From Albimonas marina (GTDB taxonomy: Bacteria; Pseudomonadota; Alphaproteobacteria; Rhodobacterales; Rhodobacteraceae), in NCBI RefSeq assembly GCF_029223255.1, contig NZ_JARHUC010000001.1:558001-622000 (forward strand): DNA of 64,000 nt, given 5' to 3'. Under the pieces are notes generated by a model. That model did no database searches. It had not been told where the DNA came from and saw only the letters and a list, made by a program, of their open reading frames with translations. A program made the position numbers and the translations under genes. Position 1 is the stretch's first letter; every line of letters starts with the position of its first letter. Of the stretch, positions 63,978 to 64,000 are shown in pieces.

Positions 63978-64000
63978 CGGCCCCTCCGCTGCTCGTTCCG

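Overview
The window is a very GC-rich (roughly 70%, by eye) stretch of an alphaproteobacterial chromosome, most likely Rhodobacterales. The grounds are the YlxR-like gene between nusA and infB, a DUF6280 small protein, MepA next to a phytase-like lipoprotein, a VPLPA-type C-terminal sorting signal, a C4-dicarboxylate TRAP system, and an aminotransferase next to ftsK. Allantoin degradation, TRAP transport and a possible DsyB-type methyltransferase would fit a marine heterotroph, but genus and habitat are inference. I see no tRNA, rRNA, CRISPR array, insertion sequence or prophage; almost everything is ordinary chromosomal coding DNA.

Layout. 1-5276 (minus): rimP-nusA-rnpM-like-infB, with infB cut by the left edge and a terminator-like hairpin in the leader just before rimP. 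5.3-16.8 kb: an MFS carrier behind a DHFR-like protein; zapE and a DUF2254 membrane protein; a small lipoprotein; a RecD-like helicase; a VPLPA-type exported protein; and a tightly packed UMF1-MFS / mepA / phytase-like operon. 17-24.3 kb: DUF6280 protein; a TetR/cupin divergent pair with two tandem operators; an ICMT-like membrane methyltransferase; a DsyB-like methyltransferase; an ECF41-type sigma factor with its carboxymuconolactone-decarboxylase partner; allantoicase and ureidoglycolate lyase. 24.5-36.5 kb: three exported proteins of unknown function around accA; glutamate dehydrogenase; GNAT; YebC; an SLC13 permease; a G-rich spacer; an M20 deacylase; a universal stress protein. 36.6-46.9 kb: rpsD, exoD, a DapC-like aminotransferase, ftsK, and the dctPQM TRAP operon. 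47-64 kb: HAD phosphatase, pntAB, DUF3253 protein, an orphan CoxL-like molybdoprotein, PPP phosphatase, lipA, an M8-type metalloprotease, a CAP-RTX secreted protein, ubiA, rsmE, gshA and small membrane proteins.

The most unusual signal is a dispersed ~300 bp palindromic element in three copies (37505-37819, 42961-43259, 51536-51846). Each copy lies between the 3' ends of convergent genes. Each folds into one long hairpin with conserved internal loops, and the paired arms differ between copies by matched substitutions, so pairing is kept while sequence changes. It does not look like a protein-coding or classical mobile element.

Functional threads: translation/transcription core (rimP, nusA, infB, rpsD, rsmE, yebC); redox and thiol metabolism (pntAB, lipA, gshA, ubiA, gdh, CoxL-like); purine-nitrogen salvage (alc-allA); C4-dicarboxylate uptake (dctPQM); cell division and envelope (zapE, ftsK, mepA, exoD); and a group of secreted or surface proteins of uncertain role.
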